The notes below the pieces were generated by a model. That model ran no database searches. It worked only from the letters and a program-made list of their open reading frames with translations, and was not told where the DNA came from. Below are positions 21,801 through 32,449 of a stretch of DNA of 64,000 nucleotides, in pieces. The stretch spans positions 27,853,231-27,917,230 of the forward strand of contig OX031060.1 of the NCBI GenBank assembly GCA_943736015.1, in the 5' to 3' direction. Made by a program: the position numbers and the translations under genes. The first letter of the stretch is position 1. Every line of letters begins with the position of its first letter. This DNA is from Tridacna crocea (Eukaryota > Mollusca > Bivalvia > Cardiida > Cardiidae).

Positions 21801-24372
21801 TGTCTGCATAAAATTACCAGCAAAGAGGGACAGAGAAAAATCAAATGGCAAGCCTTTGGTACTACATCATGGAGTTGCCAACTGCCAAAAGCGCCTGGTA
21901 ATGGCCAGCTTAGAACCCGGGTCCAGTGAAGTTGCCCTTACCAACTGTAAGTAATGCAATGCCCCATCCTTTGGAATCTTTCTCTTAATGGGGACAAAAT
22001 TATTACAGATATATAATACAAGTCAAAATTATTCTGAAAAATAGGAGAAAATACGCTCTAGTGCAAAACCGTGTAACTCGGACAACATCGTTAAACTTAG
22101 AACATAAAATTGTGTAAGCTCAGACAGGAATTTTTACAGGCAATTTGACATTTTCTAACTAGGTTTTCCAAAGATACAGGTCTCCTACATATGTGTTCAT
22201 ACAAATATCAAGGAAAAGTTAATCAAGTTCTTTTAAAAAGGGAAATTTTCACTTTCCTCTACTGTACACCCCTCCTTTCCCTTTTTCTCCATTCTGAGCT
22301 TCTTGCCAGTCAGCCAATCTGTAGAAAACATTGTTACTAAATACGGAGAGAACAGATAGAATGTTGTGTTAAATCACTAAAACACTGTTTCTTTTTAATT
22401 GATAGATCCATTTTGAAGGTGTCAGTTTTCTATTAAATTCACATTTTTTCCCTTGTCCGACCTCTAACAGCTCATCCAAAAGATCGTTTATCTTCAGACA
22501 TGTTAATCCTAATATTTCTAAGGAAGACTTTCATTTCTTCTGTTATGGACGTTTTTTTCAGATCTCAAAGTAGCATTGGATTTAATTGTTTACAACTTTT
22601 TTGGTATAATGTTCCAAACAACCATGTAAACATCTGGCGTACCTTGGCTATTGGAAGTGGCATACCTTGGCCGTTAGAAGTTTTTGTTTGGGTCAGAAAG
22701 AAAGTGGATGTTACGTCATTTCTTTATGTACAAAGAGGGACAGAGAAAAAGTACATAAAAGTCGTATTTGATTCTTACTTTTATGTACAAACGTAACTGT
22801 TACTCATTTAAGACTCTGTGGCTAAGAAATTTGTTTAACCCTTTACCACACAATGGTGACTTTTGATGCTCCAGAAAAAGAAGCCTTTTGAAAAGATTGT
22901 GGGAAAAGAAGAAAATGCTGGTAACCAGCAATTTCTCCTTTTCCCACCATGTTTCTACCCTATCAAAGAAAATCTTTACCATTAGGATAACATTGAAATT
23001 GTTGTCTGAGAATGTTTTCAATTTGGACATGGCTAAAATTTTGCCGTCTGGTACAGGCTTCACAACCAGTGCATAAGTCTGCCAAACTAATCTGAGAAGT
23101 TTCCAGCTGTGAAACGCCGGTAAAAGTGTATTATACCATTTTTCCCCGATGTTCAAATGTTGACGCTGTCCAAATTTTGCCGATTTACCCTACCACAGGA
23201 ATCGGACGTTTATTTGGTGAAAATAGCTAAATGTCAGCCGAAGTGGTCACTCTCTATTATAAAATATACAAGGAGTGCAACGGTTTTCCCATCAAAATTT
23301 GACACGACTGTCACCGAAAATCATCGCGGAAAATGGGGTCAAATCAATATTAGCCGACATAAACACACATCTACCGTGCTCTTAAATATCTAATCTGTCG
23401 ATTTATTATGTCCCTACCTGCCGTGAATCACTCTTTATGTGTCATTCATTGGATTTCCCAAGGGCGATATTTATCAAGAATCAGCCTCCCGGTGAAGCTT
23501 CCATTGTACACCAACTTTCGGTTATGGGAGTGAAGGAAAATGTCAGGGTTACTTTTTCCAATAAATCACGTCAGAAAATTTTCATAATATTTCCGTAGGT
23601 ATAAGTTAAATCTAAGAAAAATCATGTTATATTTATATCAACACAATCGATGCAAATCATATATATATATATATATTTTTTTTTTACTGTATTGTCTAGT
23701 TTACAAAGAGTACAGACTAAATATAGAAACAATCCTACGCATTCGTTAGGGATACCTTCATTCAGTCCGATAACCGGAAGTTGGTGCACCATGGTGGATT
23801 CGCCGAGGCCGATTACTGATAAATACCGCCCTAGGGAAATCGGATGAATGACGCAGAAAGAGTGATTCACGGCAGGTAGCGACTTACTAAATCTGCAGAT
23901 TAGATATTTAAGAGCACGGTAGGTGTGTGTTTATGTTGGCAAATATTGATTTGACCCCATTTCGGCGATGATTTTCGGTGACAGTCGTATCAAATTTTGA
24001 TGGGAAAACCGTTGCACTCCTTGTATATTTTATAATAAAGAGTGACCACTTCGGCTGACATTTAGCTATTTTCACCAAATAAACGTCCGATTCCTGTGAG
24101 CCTACAACCACCTTCATATTGTTAGATGAGCGCATATAGATGCGGCACCTAATGAGAAACAGACACACGGAGGTATGATTACTGAAGGTCATGCTCTGGT
24201 TAGTGTTATGTTCTAAGCATGGTTTGATCGCATACTATGCAGCTTTCAATACTATATGAAGAATGGTAACCTGTAATTGTTTGGTAATCATCTGCGCTTG
24301 AACCTGCTGCTTGACGGCTTCTAACTGGCTGTCAATATCGCCTGATGAGCCTGAACTGCCTGAGAAATCCAT
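18755..24372 (-). CDS. TIMM13: Mitochondrial import chaperone Tim13, three exons, complete
   Basis: Joined from 24372-24271, 20926-20858 and 18850-18755, giving 88 residues. Known role: Tim8-Tim13 hexamers carry hydrophobic precursors across the mitochondrial intermembrane space. Seen here: an acidic/Ser-Gly N-terminus, a helix with VKQQVQAQ, then twin CX3C motifs CFEKC (40-44) and CLAYC (59-63), 14 residues apart as in the family. The loop KPGSALDNSQQ and the CMDRWMD segment favour Tim13 over Tim8. All junctions are phase 0 with GT/AG ends. Introns are about 3.3 and 2.0 kb and are filled with repeats. A CACGTG E-box lies at 24389-24394, just upstream of the ATG. An AATAAA on this strand at 18128-18123 is a possible but distant poly(A) signal. 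The C-terminal tail is a little shorter than in vertebrates. Confidence 0.93.
18950..19155 (+). repeat. Family A, decayed
   Basis: Recognisable AAATGCTGGTTATCAGCATT centre; in TIMM13 intron 2. Confidence 0.55.
19222..19499 (+). repeat. Family A MITE with duplicated left end
   Basis: TTAA ends. About 50 bases of the left region (ACCAAATGACAAAATTTTAG) are present twice in tandem. Confidence 0.85.
19815..19930 (+). repeat. Family A right half
   Basis: Ends TTTGGTGAAAAGTTAA. A 57-base left-end fragment follows before the next full copy. Confidence 0.6.
19981..20210 (+). repeat. Family A MITE
   Basis: Complete, TTAA both ends, palindrome 20090-20154. TIMM13 intron 2. Confidence 0.9.
20210..20374 (+). 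repeat. Family A, decayed
   Basis: Palindrome with several unpaired changes; ends at the TTAA shared with the next copy. Confidence 0.65.
20371..20600 (+). repeat. Family A MITE
   Basis: Complete; shares its right TTAA with the following copy. Confidence 0.9.
20597..20825 (+). repeat. Family A MITE
   Basis: Complete; ends 32 bases from TIMM13 exon 2. Belongs to the subgroup with CTTTCCCAAACGA ends. Confidence 0.9.
20858..20926 (-). CDS. TIMM13: TIMM13 exon 2 (first CX3C)
   Basis: 23 codons, KINDKCFEKCISKPG onward, acceptor ctcttttcag, donor cag|gtaaat. The nearest family A repeat ends only 32 bases beyond its donor side. Confidence 0.93.
21058..21432 (-). mobile_element. tRNA-derived SINE (second type) with internal duplication
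   Basis: Same family as 32450-32972. A block of about 135 bases is duplicated in tandem (from 21058 and from about 21193): both carry the TATAAGC.ACGCCCC, AGATAGTGCA and GTATAGCACTGTCA landmarks. The tRNA-like head at the right end is decayed. Confidence 0.6.
21962..22830. other. No recognisable feature
   Basis: TIMM13 intron 1. Short open frames on both strands without family resemblance, and a small inverted pair (TTTATGTACAAA at about 22722 and TTTATGTACAAACG at about 22782). Confidence 0.5.
22835..23055 (+). repeat. Family A MITE, aged
   Basis: TTAA at 22835; palindrome 22892-22954 with mismatches. Confidence 0.75.
23192..24098 (+). mobile_element. Element I1, long inverted repeat
   Basis: CACAGGAATCGGACGTTTAT at left is answered by its reverse complement at the right end. 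Arms match for about 240-300 bases (23192-23490 with 23810-24098). The unique centre contains an (AT)n/T-run. Lies in TIMM13 intron 1, about 170 bases from exon 1. Ends are hAT-like but the class is uncertain. Confidence 0.75.
24271..24372 (-). CDS. TIMM13: TIMM13 exon 1
   Basis: 34 codons from ATG to KQLQ, then donor cag|gttacc. Starts MDFSGSSGSSGD; the Gly/Ser-rich leader is common in Tim13 proteins. Confidence 0.9.
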
Positions 24373-24388
24373 GTCGAAGTAATGAACT

Positions 24389-24394
24389 CACGTG
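24389..24394. promoter_or_regulatory. E-box CACGTG next to the TIMM13 start
   Basis: Perfect CACGTG 17 bases upstream of the ATG; no TATA box seen. Function is inferred only. Confidence 0.3.
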
Positions 24395-25073
24395 TGAAGT
24401 GTTTACATCATAGACTAGAGCGACTTCGATATTGCAACCGCTGTGTTTACCTTGGTTGAAGATGACATGTTTATTTCGCGGACCTATGCGAACCTATTTG
24501 CGTGACCAATCGTACAAAAATGTATGTTTAGTACAGTATCATTCGCTGTCGATGTTTCACCTATTTCTTATAATGTAATAAACTCAACATTAGCTCTTTT
24601 AAGCACATTCAATATTTATCATGCAACATAACGACCTTTACTACTTATTTTTAAATACATTGTTTTACTTGGTGCCTTGCAGTGAGTATTATTTTTTACA
24701 GGTTTTAGAATCTCCAACCACAGGAATCGGACGTTTATTTGGTGAAAATAGCTAAATGTCAGCCGAAGTGGTCACTCTCTATTATAAAATATACAAGGAA
24801 TACAACGGATTTCCGATCAAAATTTGACACGACTGTCACCGAAAATCATCGCTGAAAATGGGGTCAAATCAATATTAGCCGACGGGAAATCGGATGAATG
24901 ACGCAGAAAGAGCAGGTAGGTAGGGACTTAATAAATCTGCAGATTAGATATTTAAGAGCACGGTAGGTGTGTGTTTATGTCGGCTAATATTGATTTGACC
25001 ACATTTTCAGCGATGATTTTCGGTGACAGTCGTGTCAAATTTTGATCGGAAATCCGTTGCATTCCTCGTATAT

Positions 25074-25266
25074 GTAGTATACTGGTCTATCCCATAGATA
25101 GATGCAAAGGTATGGTGTAGTCGGGTACAGGTATTTGATGATTTATCGTGCGGCCCTATCGACATGTGGTTCGGTAGCTCAGTTGGTTAGAGTGCAGGAA
25201 CGGTATTCCTGAGGCCCTGGGTTCGAATCCCGGTCGAGCCGCGATATTCTTTCACCACCTGTTACA
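25074..25266 (+). mobile_element. tRNA-carrying insertion with 6 bp target duplication
   Basis: Splits the right arm of the inverted-repeat element I2. GTATAT is present at 25068-25073 and again at 25267-25272; removing the insert and one copy restores the arm sequence seen in I1. The tRNA-like part is in its 3' half. Confidence 0.65.
25168..25240 (+). tRNA. tRNA-like sequence, anticodon GGT (Thr), probably a pseudogene or SINE head
   Basis: Full cloverleaf: 7 bp acceptor (two G-T pairs), D arm with GCTCAGTTGG, 5 bp anticodon stem, 5-base variable loop, perfect T arm around GGTTCGAATCC. Loop positions 34-36 read GGT. Position 33 is C rather than the near-universal U, and no TTTT terminator follows closely, so a working tRNA is doubtful. 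It lies within a 193 bp insertion flanked by GTATAT. Confidence 0.5.
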
Positions 25267-25345
25267 GTATATTTTATAATAGAGAGTGACCACTTCGGCT
25301 GACATTTAGCGATTTTCACCAAATAAACGTCCGATTCCTGTGCTC

Positions 25346-25760
25346 CAACCAAAAGGAGAGTGCTCCTCTTTTTATTCCTCCTAGAGCCTGAGGGAGGGCC
25401 ATACTAAGGAAGAAGAAAAGATACTCCGATGTGCCCTTTTTATAAGTTACTAAATGGGGGATATGATGGGAAGGAGAGTTTAGGCTTTTTCTGTTTACAA
25501 CAGCATCCGAAGACAGGAGAAACCTTGAATCAAATTCTACATTTTATGTGTCGCAGACAAATGTTTTCAAGTCACCTTTGTGGTTTACTAATGAGCCAGG
25601 TTGTAAATCCTGAGTACAAATCAGATCATCACATGATGGCCTATGGTGCATCAGAACCAATGCACCATTGTTATCTTCAGGTGGATGGGATGCAGGCAAG
25701 GATCCATGCGACTATGGGGCAAAGATAAGGCCTGCGTGAGGTGAAACTCTGTCAAAGACG
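25346..25760. other. Unassigned sequence with a 99-codon open frame
   Basis: Open frame 25429-25728 (+) beginning MCPFYKLLNGG. No domain recognised, no clear splice context. Confidence 0.25.
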
Positions 25761-25762
25761 AC

Positions 25763-25991
25763 TTAACCCATTACCACACAATCCCTACTTTTGACGCCCT
25801 TGAGAAAAAAACCTTTTGAAAACACTGTAGGAAAAGGAGAAAATGCTGGTAACCAGCATTTTCTCCTTTTCCCACAGTGTTTTCTACCCTTCCTAGATCA
25901 CATTTCAATTTTTCAGCCACCTTTATTTTGTCGTCTGCAAATGCTTTCAATTTGAACCAGTCTAAAATTTTGTCGTGTGGTAAAGAGTTAA
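25763..25991 (+). repeat. Family A MITE
   Basis: Complete, TTAA both ends, ACTGT/ACAGT variant of the arms. Confidence 0.9.
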
Positions 25992-26622
25992 TACACACAC
26001 ACAAAAATGGCGGAAGACTAAAATGATAAGAACACAAGAACACAGGGGAAATAATTCAATGTTTTCAAAGCGTTTATAAAATGATGTCCAGGTAAGATGT
26101 GTATAGGTCTATGGGATGTATCTTAATTAATACAAAGTTTTTTTTCCCTTCATTTTCTTTTATCTAAAAATATCCTTTTTTCAATTGCCATTACGATGTT
26201 AGTGCGTAACTGGAACAAAATTGTTGTCAAAAATGAAATGAAAACTTAATGCATATTAAAAAGCCAAACGTAAAAATGGGCGACTCTAAAAAAAATGTAA
26301 TTTCTTAAAGGGAATGACCGAATCTAAGCTGAGAGAACTTGTGGTCAGACCCTTTTGCCTTGTCGTTTGATTGTGTATATTGTTCTGTGTTGTAAATTAT
26401 TTTCTTGTAAAATACTTGGCAATAAAATATGTTTAAACTAAATACAAAGTTCAGTACCGAAGCCGTTAGGTTATAAAAAAGGAACCTGCGTGCGACTATT
26501 CTTTTTGTGTTGCAGTAGATGATGAAGGAGAAACTAAAGAAAAAAGCGCAAGGAGTAATTTCCCTTTGACTGGAATGCATTTATTTCACGCCTTATTTCC
26601 CGTTGATATTAGATCTAACAAT

Positions 26623-27178
26623 TTAAAGGTGGGTATTTAGAATTTTCACATCACACCAAATTAATATATATATATATCATTGAAATTTATATGAAAAAAC
26701 AATACATATCATCAATAATTAAGAATTATACAATTCCAAGAATTTTCTTTATGGTATTCCCTTAAAAGGCTACGTAGCCTTTTAAGCTATTTTTAGATTT
26801 CGCGCCAAAAATTAATTAAGCATTGTGGGAATGTCAAGTGACTGGCACGTGACTAATAAGTAATAACGCTTAAATTACATTACATAACAAACATGTAATA
26901 ATTATTTTCCATAATGTCTTCTTTGGACGGATGTTTGAAACTTCTGTGTTTTCCTCTATTGAAATGAGAGAATTGATCATCTAAAAATAGAACATGTTTC
27001 CCGTTGGTGTCAACCTGGTCCGTACTAAATGTCTAATTTCTCGTGTTACTGGATGGTTTTCGACTACTGGGGTTTTATGAACGCAAATTAAAAGGCTTTG
27101 GGAATAAACAGACCATTAGGATGATTTTTTAGCATTTTTGTAAAATTTTCGCCCCAAAATCTGGAGGGCCACCTTTAA
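26623..27178 (+). repeat. Family H MITE
   Basis: TTAA|AGGTGGG to CCACCT|TTAA, same orientation as 7303-7833. Confidence 0.88.
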
Positions 27179-27318
27179 GTGTCATTAGAATTTATTTCAC
27201 AATTCTGAGAACGAAGACTTTCAAAAAATTTTGACAGAAAATTAATATGATGGAAACTAGAATTTTCCCCTTTGCCAACGGGCAAACCTAATTGCCTGCG
27301 CTAAATTTTATATCACCA

Positions 27319-27385
27319 GTTCACTTCAAAAACCTAGTAACTACAGCTTGAAACAAGCTGTAGTTACGAGGTTTTTGAAGTAAAC
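27319..27385 (+). repeat. Family G palindrome
   Basis: Arms around AGCTTGAAACAAGCT, flanked by ACTACAG/CTGTAGT and AAAAACC/GGTTTTT. Confidence 0.85.
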
Positions 27386-27438
27386 CATCGATGTGTCGTC
27401 TGATGATGCTTTACATTATTGAAGACTTACATAGTTCT

Positions 27439-27801
27439 CATCCTCGGATACCCCGGGGTCTCCCTATTTGCTACGCTACATCGACCCCTGGGACAATTAG
27501 TTGAATTTCCTTCGCTTTACCGCTGGCCGAATGCTGGCTTTTCATTGGTTCCATCATCATTTTGTGATGGGCGAGTGTACTGTACGCTATGACGTTTCGT
27601 ATCGATTTTCGGCGGCTCGCTTTACCGCTGGCCGAATGCTGGCTTTTCATTGGTTCTATCATCATTTTGTGATGGGCGAGTGGACTGTACGGTATGACGT
27701 TTCGTATCGATTTTCGGCGGCTGATTCAAAGTTTTATTAGTCAATTGTCCCAGGGTCGATGTAGCGTAGCAAATAGGGAGACCCTGGGGTATCCGAGGAT
27801 G
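27439..27801 (+). mobile_element. MULE-like non-autonomous element with 60 bp inverted ends and a duplicated 105 bp core
   Basis: Inverted ends 27439-27500 and 27740-27801 (CATCCTCGGATACCCC). Flanked by CATAGTTCT and CATAGTTTT, a 9 bp target duplication with one mismatch. Two tandem 105-base blocks (27513-27617 and 27618-27722) differ at only a few positions. Confidence 0.8.
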
Positions 27802-27915
27802 CATAGTTTTAGTAAACAGATAGATGTCGCTTCATACAGCAAGTGTAGTCTGATATTGTTTGTAACTCTTTACCAAAAAACAAAAGTTGTCATGATTAGA
27901 TACATACATGTACGC

Positions 27916-28330
27916 GTTACCCCTTACTAAACAACGTCATAATTTAACGACCCTTGGTGAAAGGGGGCTTTTGAAAGTATTAAGTGAAAAGGAGAAATGC
28001 GGGTAACAATCTTTAACCCTTTCCCAAACGACAAATTTTTGGACTAGACCAAATTGAAAGCATTTGTAGACGACAATTCAACTCTTGCTGAAAAGATGAT
28101 TTCTGTCTATGATAGGGTAGAAAACATTGTGGGAAAAGGAGAAAATGCTGGTTACCAGCATTTTCTCCTTTTCCCACAATGTTTTCAAAAGGCTACTATT
28201 TCAGACCCGTAAAAACCAGGGATTGTTTGGGGAAGGGTTATACCTTTTCGCAGAAAATTCCATCATTGGAGCCACATTTAATTTGTCGTCTGCTACAGTT
28301 TCAAATTTCACAAGTTTCTAATTTTTATCA
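27916..28330 (+). repeat. Family A (outer, decayed), split by an inner A
   Basis: Left part ends inside the palindrome; the right part resumes at 28242. Confidence 0.55.
28013..28241 (+). repeat. Family A MITE (inner, nested)
   Basis: TTAA at 28013-28016, TTAT at the right end; perfect palindrome 28121-28185. Confidence 0.85.
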
Positions 28331-28908
28331 TCTAAAAAAAAGGAGTCAATCACGCTCCAGGTACGAAAGTATGTTGCACCGCTGTATAAATTAATCACCT
28401 ACCCAACACGACAAGCTTCATATATCAGATGTCCAGGTAAATGGACAAGTGACCACCATCTCCTGACCACGTGATGATGACCTGTCCATATCTGGACACC
28501 CCTCCTTGATACATGTATACATAAAACACATAATAGCTGGCAAAAATCACATAGAAAATACATAATGGTGCGCATAAAACACATAAAACACATATAAAAC
28601 ACATTAACACTTTCATCGTCTCATGCAATTTCAAAAAGGGCTTTTGCAGATGGCGTAGTACTAGAGCAGTCTGCACAGAAATTGCAGTCTGATCTTGATA
28701 TATGGTGTCCAAATTATACATGTACACGTAGTCAAGCTTTGTGTGGTCAAGATGGCTATCTTCCTGAGTTTTGCAGGACTATTTTCAGCCACCAATTTAG
28801 GTCAGATATTTATGATTTGCGCTGAATGAGTGAAATCCTTTCTCCACGAAAAGTCGTTATGAAAGTCCTTCTGTGCACTTGTCACAATTCGACCAATTCT
28901 GTAACTGC

Positions 28909-28993
28909 ATATCGTCGGTTTAATTCAAAAACCGCGTAACTACAGCTTGAAACAAGCTGTAGTTACGAGGTTTTTGAAGCAAACCGACAATAT
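28909..28993 (+). repeat. Family G palindrome
   Basis: ATATCGTCGG to CCGACAATAT, the fullest example of the family's ends. Confidence 0.88.
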
Positions 28994-28999
28994 GATTTG

Positions 29000-30330
29000 A
29001 TCAACGGATCACCCGAGGTTTGCCGATTACCTTTCAGTGCTTCCTGATTTTTACGACTCGCTGTGCTACTTGATTAGAATTGAATTTATATTTTTATCCC
29101 TTTTTTCAGCAAGTCTAACAAATGAACACAGTGATCAAAGTCGGGATCAAAATCATACAGTGCTGTCTTCTTTTTATCACTTACAGTACAATTTGGCAAT
29201 AAAATGATTTAATTATACGCATCGTCGTTTCTTCAATGGTAACAAATGAACTCGGTAATATATAAACGTTTTTCTATTTTCAGTTGGAATGTTGAGGGCA
29301 AGAAAATCTGCTTCATTTAGCCGATATATTGTGGGGTAGTGGTAGAAACAACCGTCAATATTTGATTTTGTCTTCTCTTTATAATTGTCCACTTGATCCG
29401 TTTATTTTAACCTCCACGCGTAATGATATCGAGGGTGAATAAGTGTAATAAAGGCTTCATAACTTAGCGCATGTTAAAACATTGTGGAGAAGGGACAAGT
29501 TGATTGATTCCACATTCTCAAAGACGGTCTACAGCAACCTCCCCCCCCCCCCCCACAAAAAAAAAATCGTCGGCAAGGAGTAATGTGTCAGGCATAAGGT
29601 ATAAAGACAGTTTTAAGCACCATTTCCATGATGTTTGTACTAATTGGGTTCCGCCTTTTATTTCACGTTGATACATTACATTCCACGAAAAAAGACAATT
29701 TTAGGATAGGTACTATTTAGTCATACTGTCAAAACTTACCATGTTTCGCTTTTATTAACATGTCAGAACTACTTTTTTTTTTGCTTTAGTCACGAGGTTT
29801 TTGAAGTTGCACGCCATTGGTTCGCCTGTGCATGTATTATTACGCGAGCTTTGTATTTTACAGATTCGATACGAAAAGTAAATCATTGTAATATAATTTT
29901 ATATTATAACTGTATTTGGCACTGAAAAGGTTACGAAATTTACAATTTAAGTTTTTTTTGTTAATTGTTATTTTGAACTTTGACAAACCTTTCCTAACGG
30001 GATTAAGTGGGAGCAACGACCTTTGTACATAGCCCTAGACTGTCTCTTATTTTGACATACACAAAAAAAACCCCAGTAATTTCCCAGAGGGGCTGTTATT
30101 GTTTGTAAGTTCTCTCAAACTTCGTTAATCTTAACAGAGTAGCTCTCTCGTTTTAAACGCTGTTTCAACTTTGTGTAAGAGGGAAGTAGCGAGTGGTTTG
30201 AAATTAGCGTCATTCAGAACTAAATACACATACATGTTATTGTAACAGCAACAAAATATGCAAGAAAATTTATTTTTTCTAAATTGTCATCGTCTTTCTC
30301 TCTCACCAAAAATCAAGGTTTCCTTTTGTT
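29000..30330. other. Mostly unassigned, with a poly-C/poly-A run
   Basis: C-run at about 29541-29555 followed by an A-run. A solo family G half lies at 29791-29818. Otherwise AT-rich with no gene signal. Confidence 0.5.
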
Positions 30331-30335
30331 TCAAC

Positions 30336-30420
30336 ATACTGTCGGTGTACTTCCAAAACCTCATAACTACAGCTTGTAACAAGCTGTAGTTACGAGGTTT
30401 TGGAAGTACACTGACAATAT
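30336..30420 (+). repeat. Family G palindrome, compensated variant
   Basis: Arms carry TTCCAAAACC and GGTTTTGGAA in place of TTCAAAAACC and GGTTTTTGAA. Confidence 0.88.
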
Positions 30421-30524
30421 TTATTTTACGTCTATTGAAAAACAAGTTCTTACAACTTATATTACTCTCTCTTGATTCTGGCCCGTAAATGTACTGTATA
30501 ATTATTATGTGCACACATGCAGAT

Positions 30525-30786
30525 AAATATCAGAAGACAGCCTTTGAAAACATTGTGAGAAAAGAAGAAATGCTAGAGACCAGCATTTTCTTCTTTTCCC
30601 AGAATGTTTTCTACATTTTTCGATTCTTGAATCAAATCTATTTCGCTGTGCTAGAGACCAGCATTTTCTTCTTTTCCCACAATGTTTTCTACATTTTTCG
30701 ATTCTTGAATCCAATCTATTTCGATGTGTCTGCAAATGCTTTCAGGTTGGACTGGTCTAAAATTATGTCGTTTGGTAAAGAGTTAA
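30525..30786 (+). repeat. Family A with about 73 bp tandem duplication
   Basis: The block from GCTAGAGACCAGCATTTTCT to the AATCTATTTCG landmark is repeated. Right TTAA at 30783-30786 is shared with the next copy. Confidence 0.8.
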
Positions 30787-30956
30787 CCCTATATACCGAA
30801 CGATCCCGAATTTTAATGACCCTGTAGAAGAAGCCTTTCGAAACATCATGGGAAAAGGGGAAAATGCTGGTAATCGGCACTTCTCATTTTCACGAATATT
30901 TTGCAGTCAATCACAGACAGTTGTTATTAATTAAGCCACTTTTAATCCGTCGCCTG

Positions 30957-31426
30957 CTGCGTCCTAGTTGCTCAGTCGGTAGCGTGAAGCGGACTTGAGA
31001 TCAGGGGGTCGAGGATTCGATCCATGGCTCAGCCAATTTCTCTTAAAGGATTGATGACAGTCATTGCGACAGGTTTCATTCCTCTCCCACCGCTGACCAT
31101 TGTCTCGACGATGGCTACGTGGGATAGGAGCCAGTGGCTTGGAAAGAAGATTGTGTGGAGGAATGATTAATTAACCCTTTACCAAACAATCCCGACCTTA
31201 ACGACTCTGAGACAGAAGCCTTTTGAAAACATTGTGGGAAACGGGAGAAAATGCTGGTAACCAGCATTTTCTCCCTTTCCCACAATGTTTTCTACTATTC
31301 CAAAGTCGAAATTCATTTTGATTCTCACTTGATTTCCTATGAAAGCATGGATAGGTGCACTGGCCGCCGCGATGTAACTGAAACAATGTTGAAGACGGCG
31401 TTAAACAACATACAATCAATCACAAT
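30957..31426 (+). mobile_element. tRNA-derived SINE, interrupted by family A
   Basis: The head (30959-31036) has A-box TTGCTCAGTCGGT and B-box GAGGATTCGATCC; the tail ends GGCGTTAAACAACATACAA, a molluscan SINE tail. Near-identical 14 bp flanks (AATCCGTCGYCTRC) lie on both sides and belong to an older family A copy. A truncated A element sits inside at 31171. Confidence 0.7.
31171..31320 (+). repeat. Family A, right part lost, nested in a SINE
   Basis: TTAACCCTTTACCAAACAAT start and intact palindrome 31224-31290. Confidence 0.7.
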
Positions 31427-31767
31427 CCGTCGTCTACCAGCTCTTTCAGTATGAGCTGGTCTAAAATTTTGTCGCGTCGGAAAAAGCTACATAGAAGAAC
31501 TCATGTTTTTTTTGACTCATTATCGAACGAACGAATTACTTTAAAGACAAAAACTCACATAGTTTTATAGTCATATACAAATATGAAAATACACAACATA
31601 AATACCATCATGCTGTAGCTAGGAAAAAGAAAGATATATATAAGAAAATATCTTATAGGTTGTTGCCAAACAGGAGTATATGATTGATAAAGACATCAAG
31701 TCAACTACCTAGAAAATTTTAAGAGAGGAAAAAATAAATGAAAATTTGAGAGGAAAAAAATGAAACG

Positions 31768-31988
31768 ACCAAACGACACAATTTTAGACTGGTCTAAATT
31801 GAAAGCATTTGCAGATAACAAAATGAAAATGACTTAAGAACTGAAATTTGTTTTAGGAGGATGGGAAAACATTGTGGGGAAAAGGAGAAAATGCTGGTTA
31901 CCAGCATTTCCCCCTTTTTCCCGCAACGTTTTCTAAAGGCTTCTTTCTCAGGGTTGTCAAAGGTAGGAATTGTGTGGTAATGGGTTAA
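31768..31988 (+). repeat. Family A MITE
   Basis: Palindrome with unpaired changes (TTTCCCCC arm); TTAA at 31985-31988. Confidence 0.75.
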
Positions 31989-32191
31989 CCCTAAAGAATA
32001 GTCCTTTGAAACCACCGTGGAAGCAGGAGAAAATGATAACAACCAGTATTTTCTTCTTTCCAACAATACAATAAATTTTCACTCCCACAGATACGTATGT
32101 ACTTCACAACATTTTAGCCACAATCAATTTGTCGCCTGCAAATGCTTTCAAATGTGACAAGTATTAAAAACTTGTCGTCTGGTATAGAGTT
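31985..32191 (+). repeat. Family A, decayed
   Basis: Shares the TTAA at 31985; ends GTCGTCTGGTATAGAGTTA. Confidence 0.6.
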
Positions 32192-32449
32192 ACAAGCAAT
32201 CGAAATAGTTTTGATATCATAAATAGCTAGTATTTATTACAAATTGTAAACACAATGCGAAATTTGAAGGCTATTCGGATCTTTTACGCCGAATTAATGT
32301 GATATTTCAATTAAATTTCATTGAAAATGATCGCAAAGATAAAATCTGTACATATCATCGTTGTAATGTCTGAAATAATTTCGACTCTTTTAAATCCCTA
32401 TCATACGAATCTAACGCATGCTTTTCCTTTTGCGGATTGAAGATGGGGG

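Larger units (their letters stand above)
24719..25342 (+). mobile_element. Element I2, inverted repeat split by a tRNA-carrying insertion
   Basis: Same ends as I1 but with most of the central spacer deleted, so the arms nearly meet. CTCCAAC flanks both sides (7-8 bp target duplication). About 350 bp upstream of TIMM13. Confidence 0.8.
30783..31480 (+). repeat. Family A, split by a SINE
   Basis: Left part 30783-30956, right end about 31427-31480 (GGTCTAAAATTTTGTCGCG). Confidence 0.6.

Noticed and set aside
21721-21959. Exon-like segment on the plus strand with good acceptor and donor
   Set aside because: The only open phase gives no recognisable protein, and the minus strand resembles a decayed tRNA-type SINE (GGTTCTAAGC box).
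28750-28803. Possible first exon, MAIFLSFAGLFSATNL, after a good ATG context
   Set aside because: Seventeen codons only, donor GTCAGA is weak, and no following exon was found.
30959-31036. Functional tRNA gene
   Set aside because: A and B boxes are good but the acceptor and anticodon stems do not pair; it is followed by a SINE body and tail.
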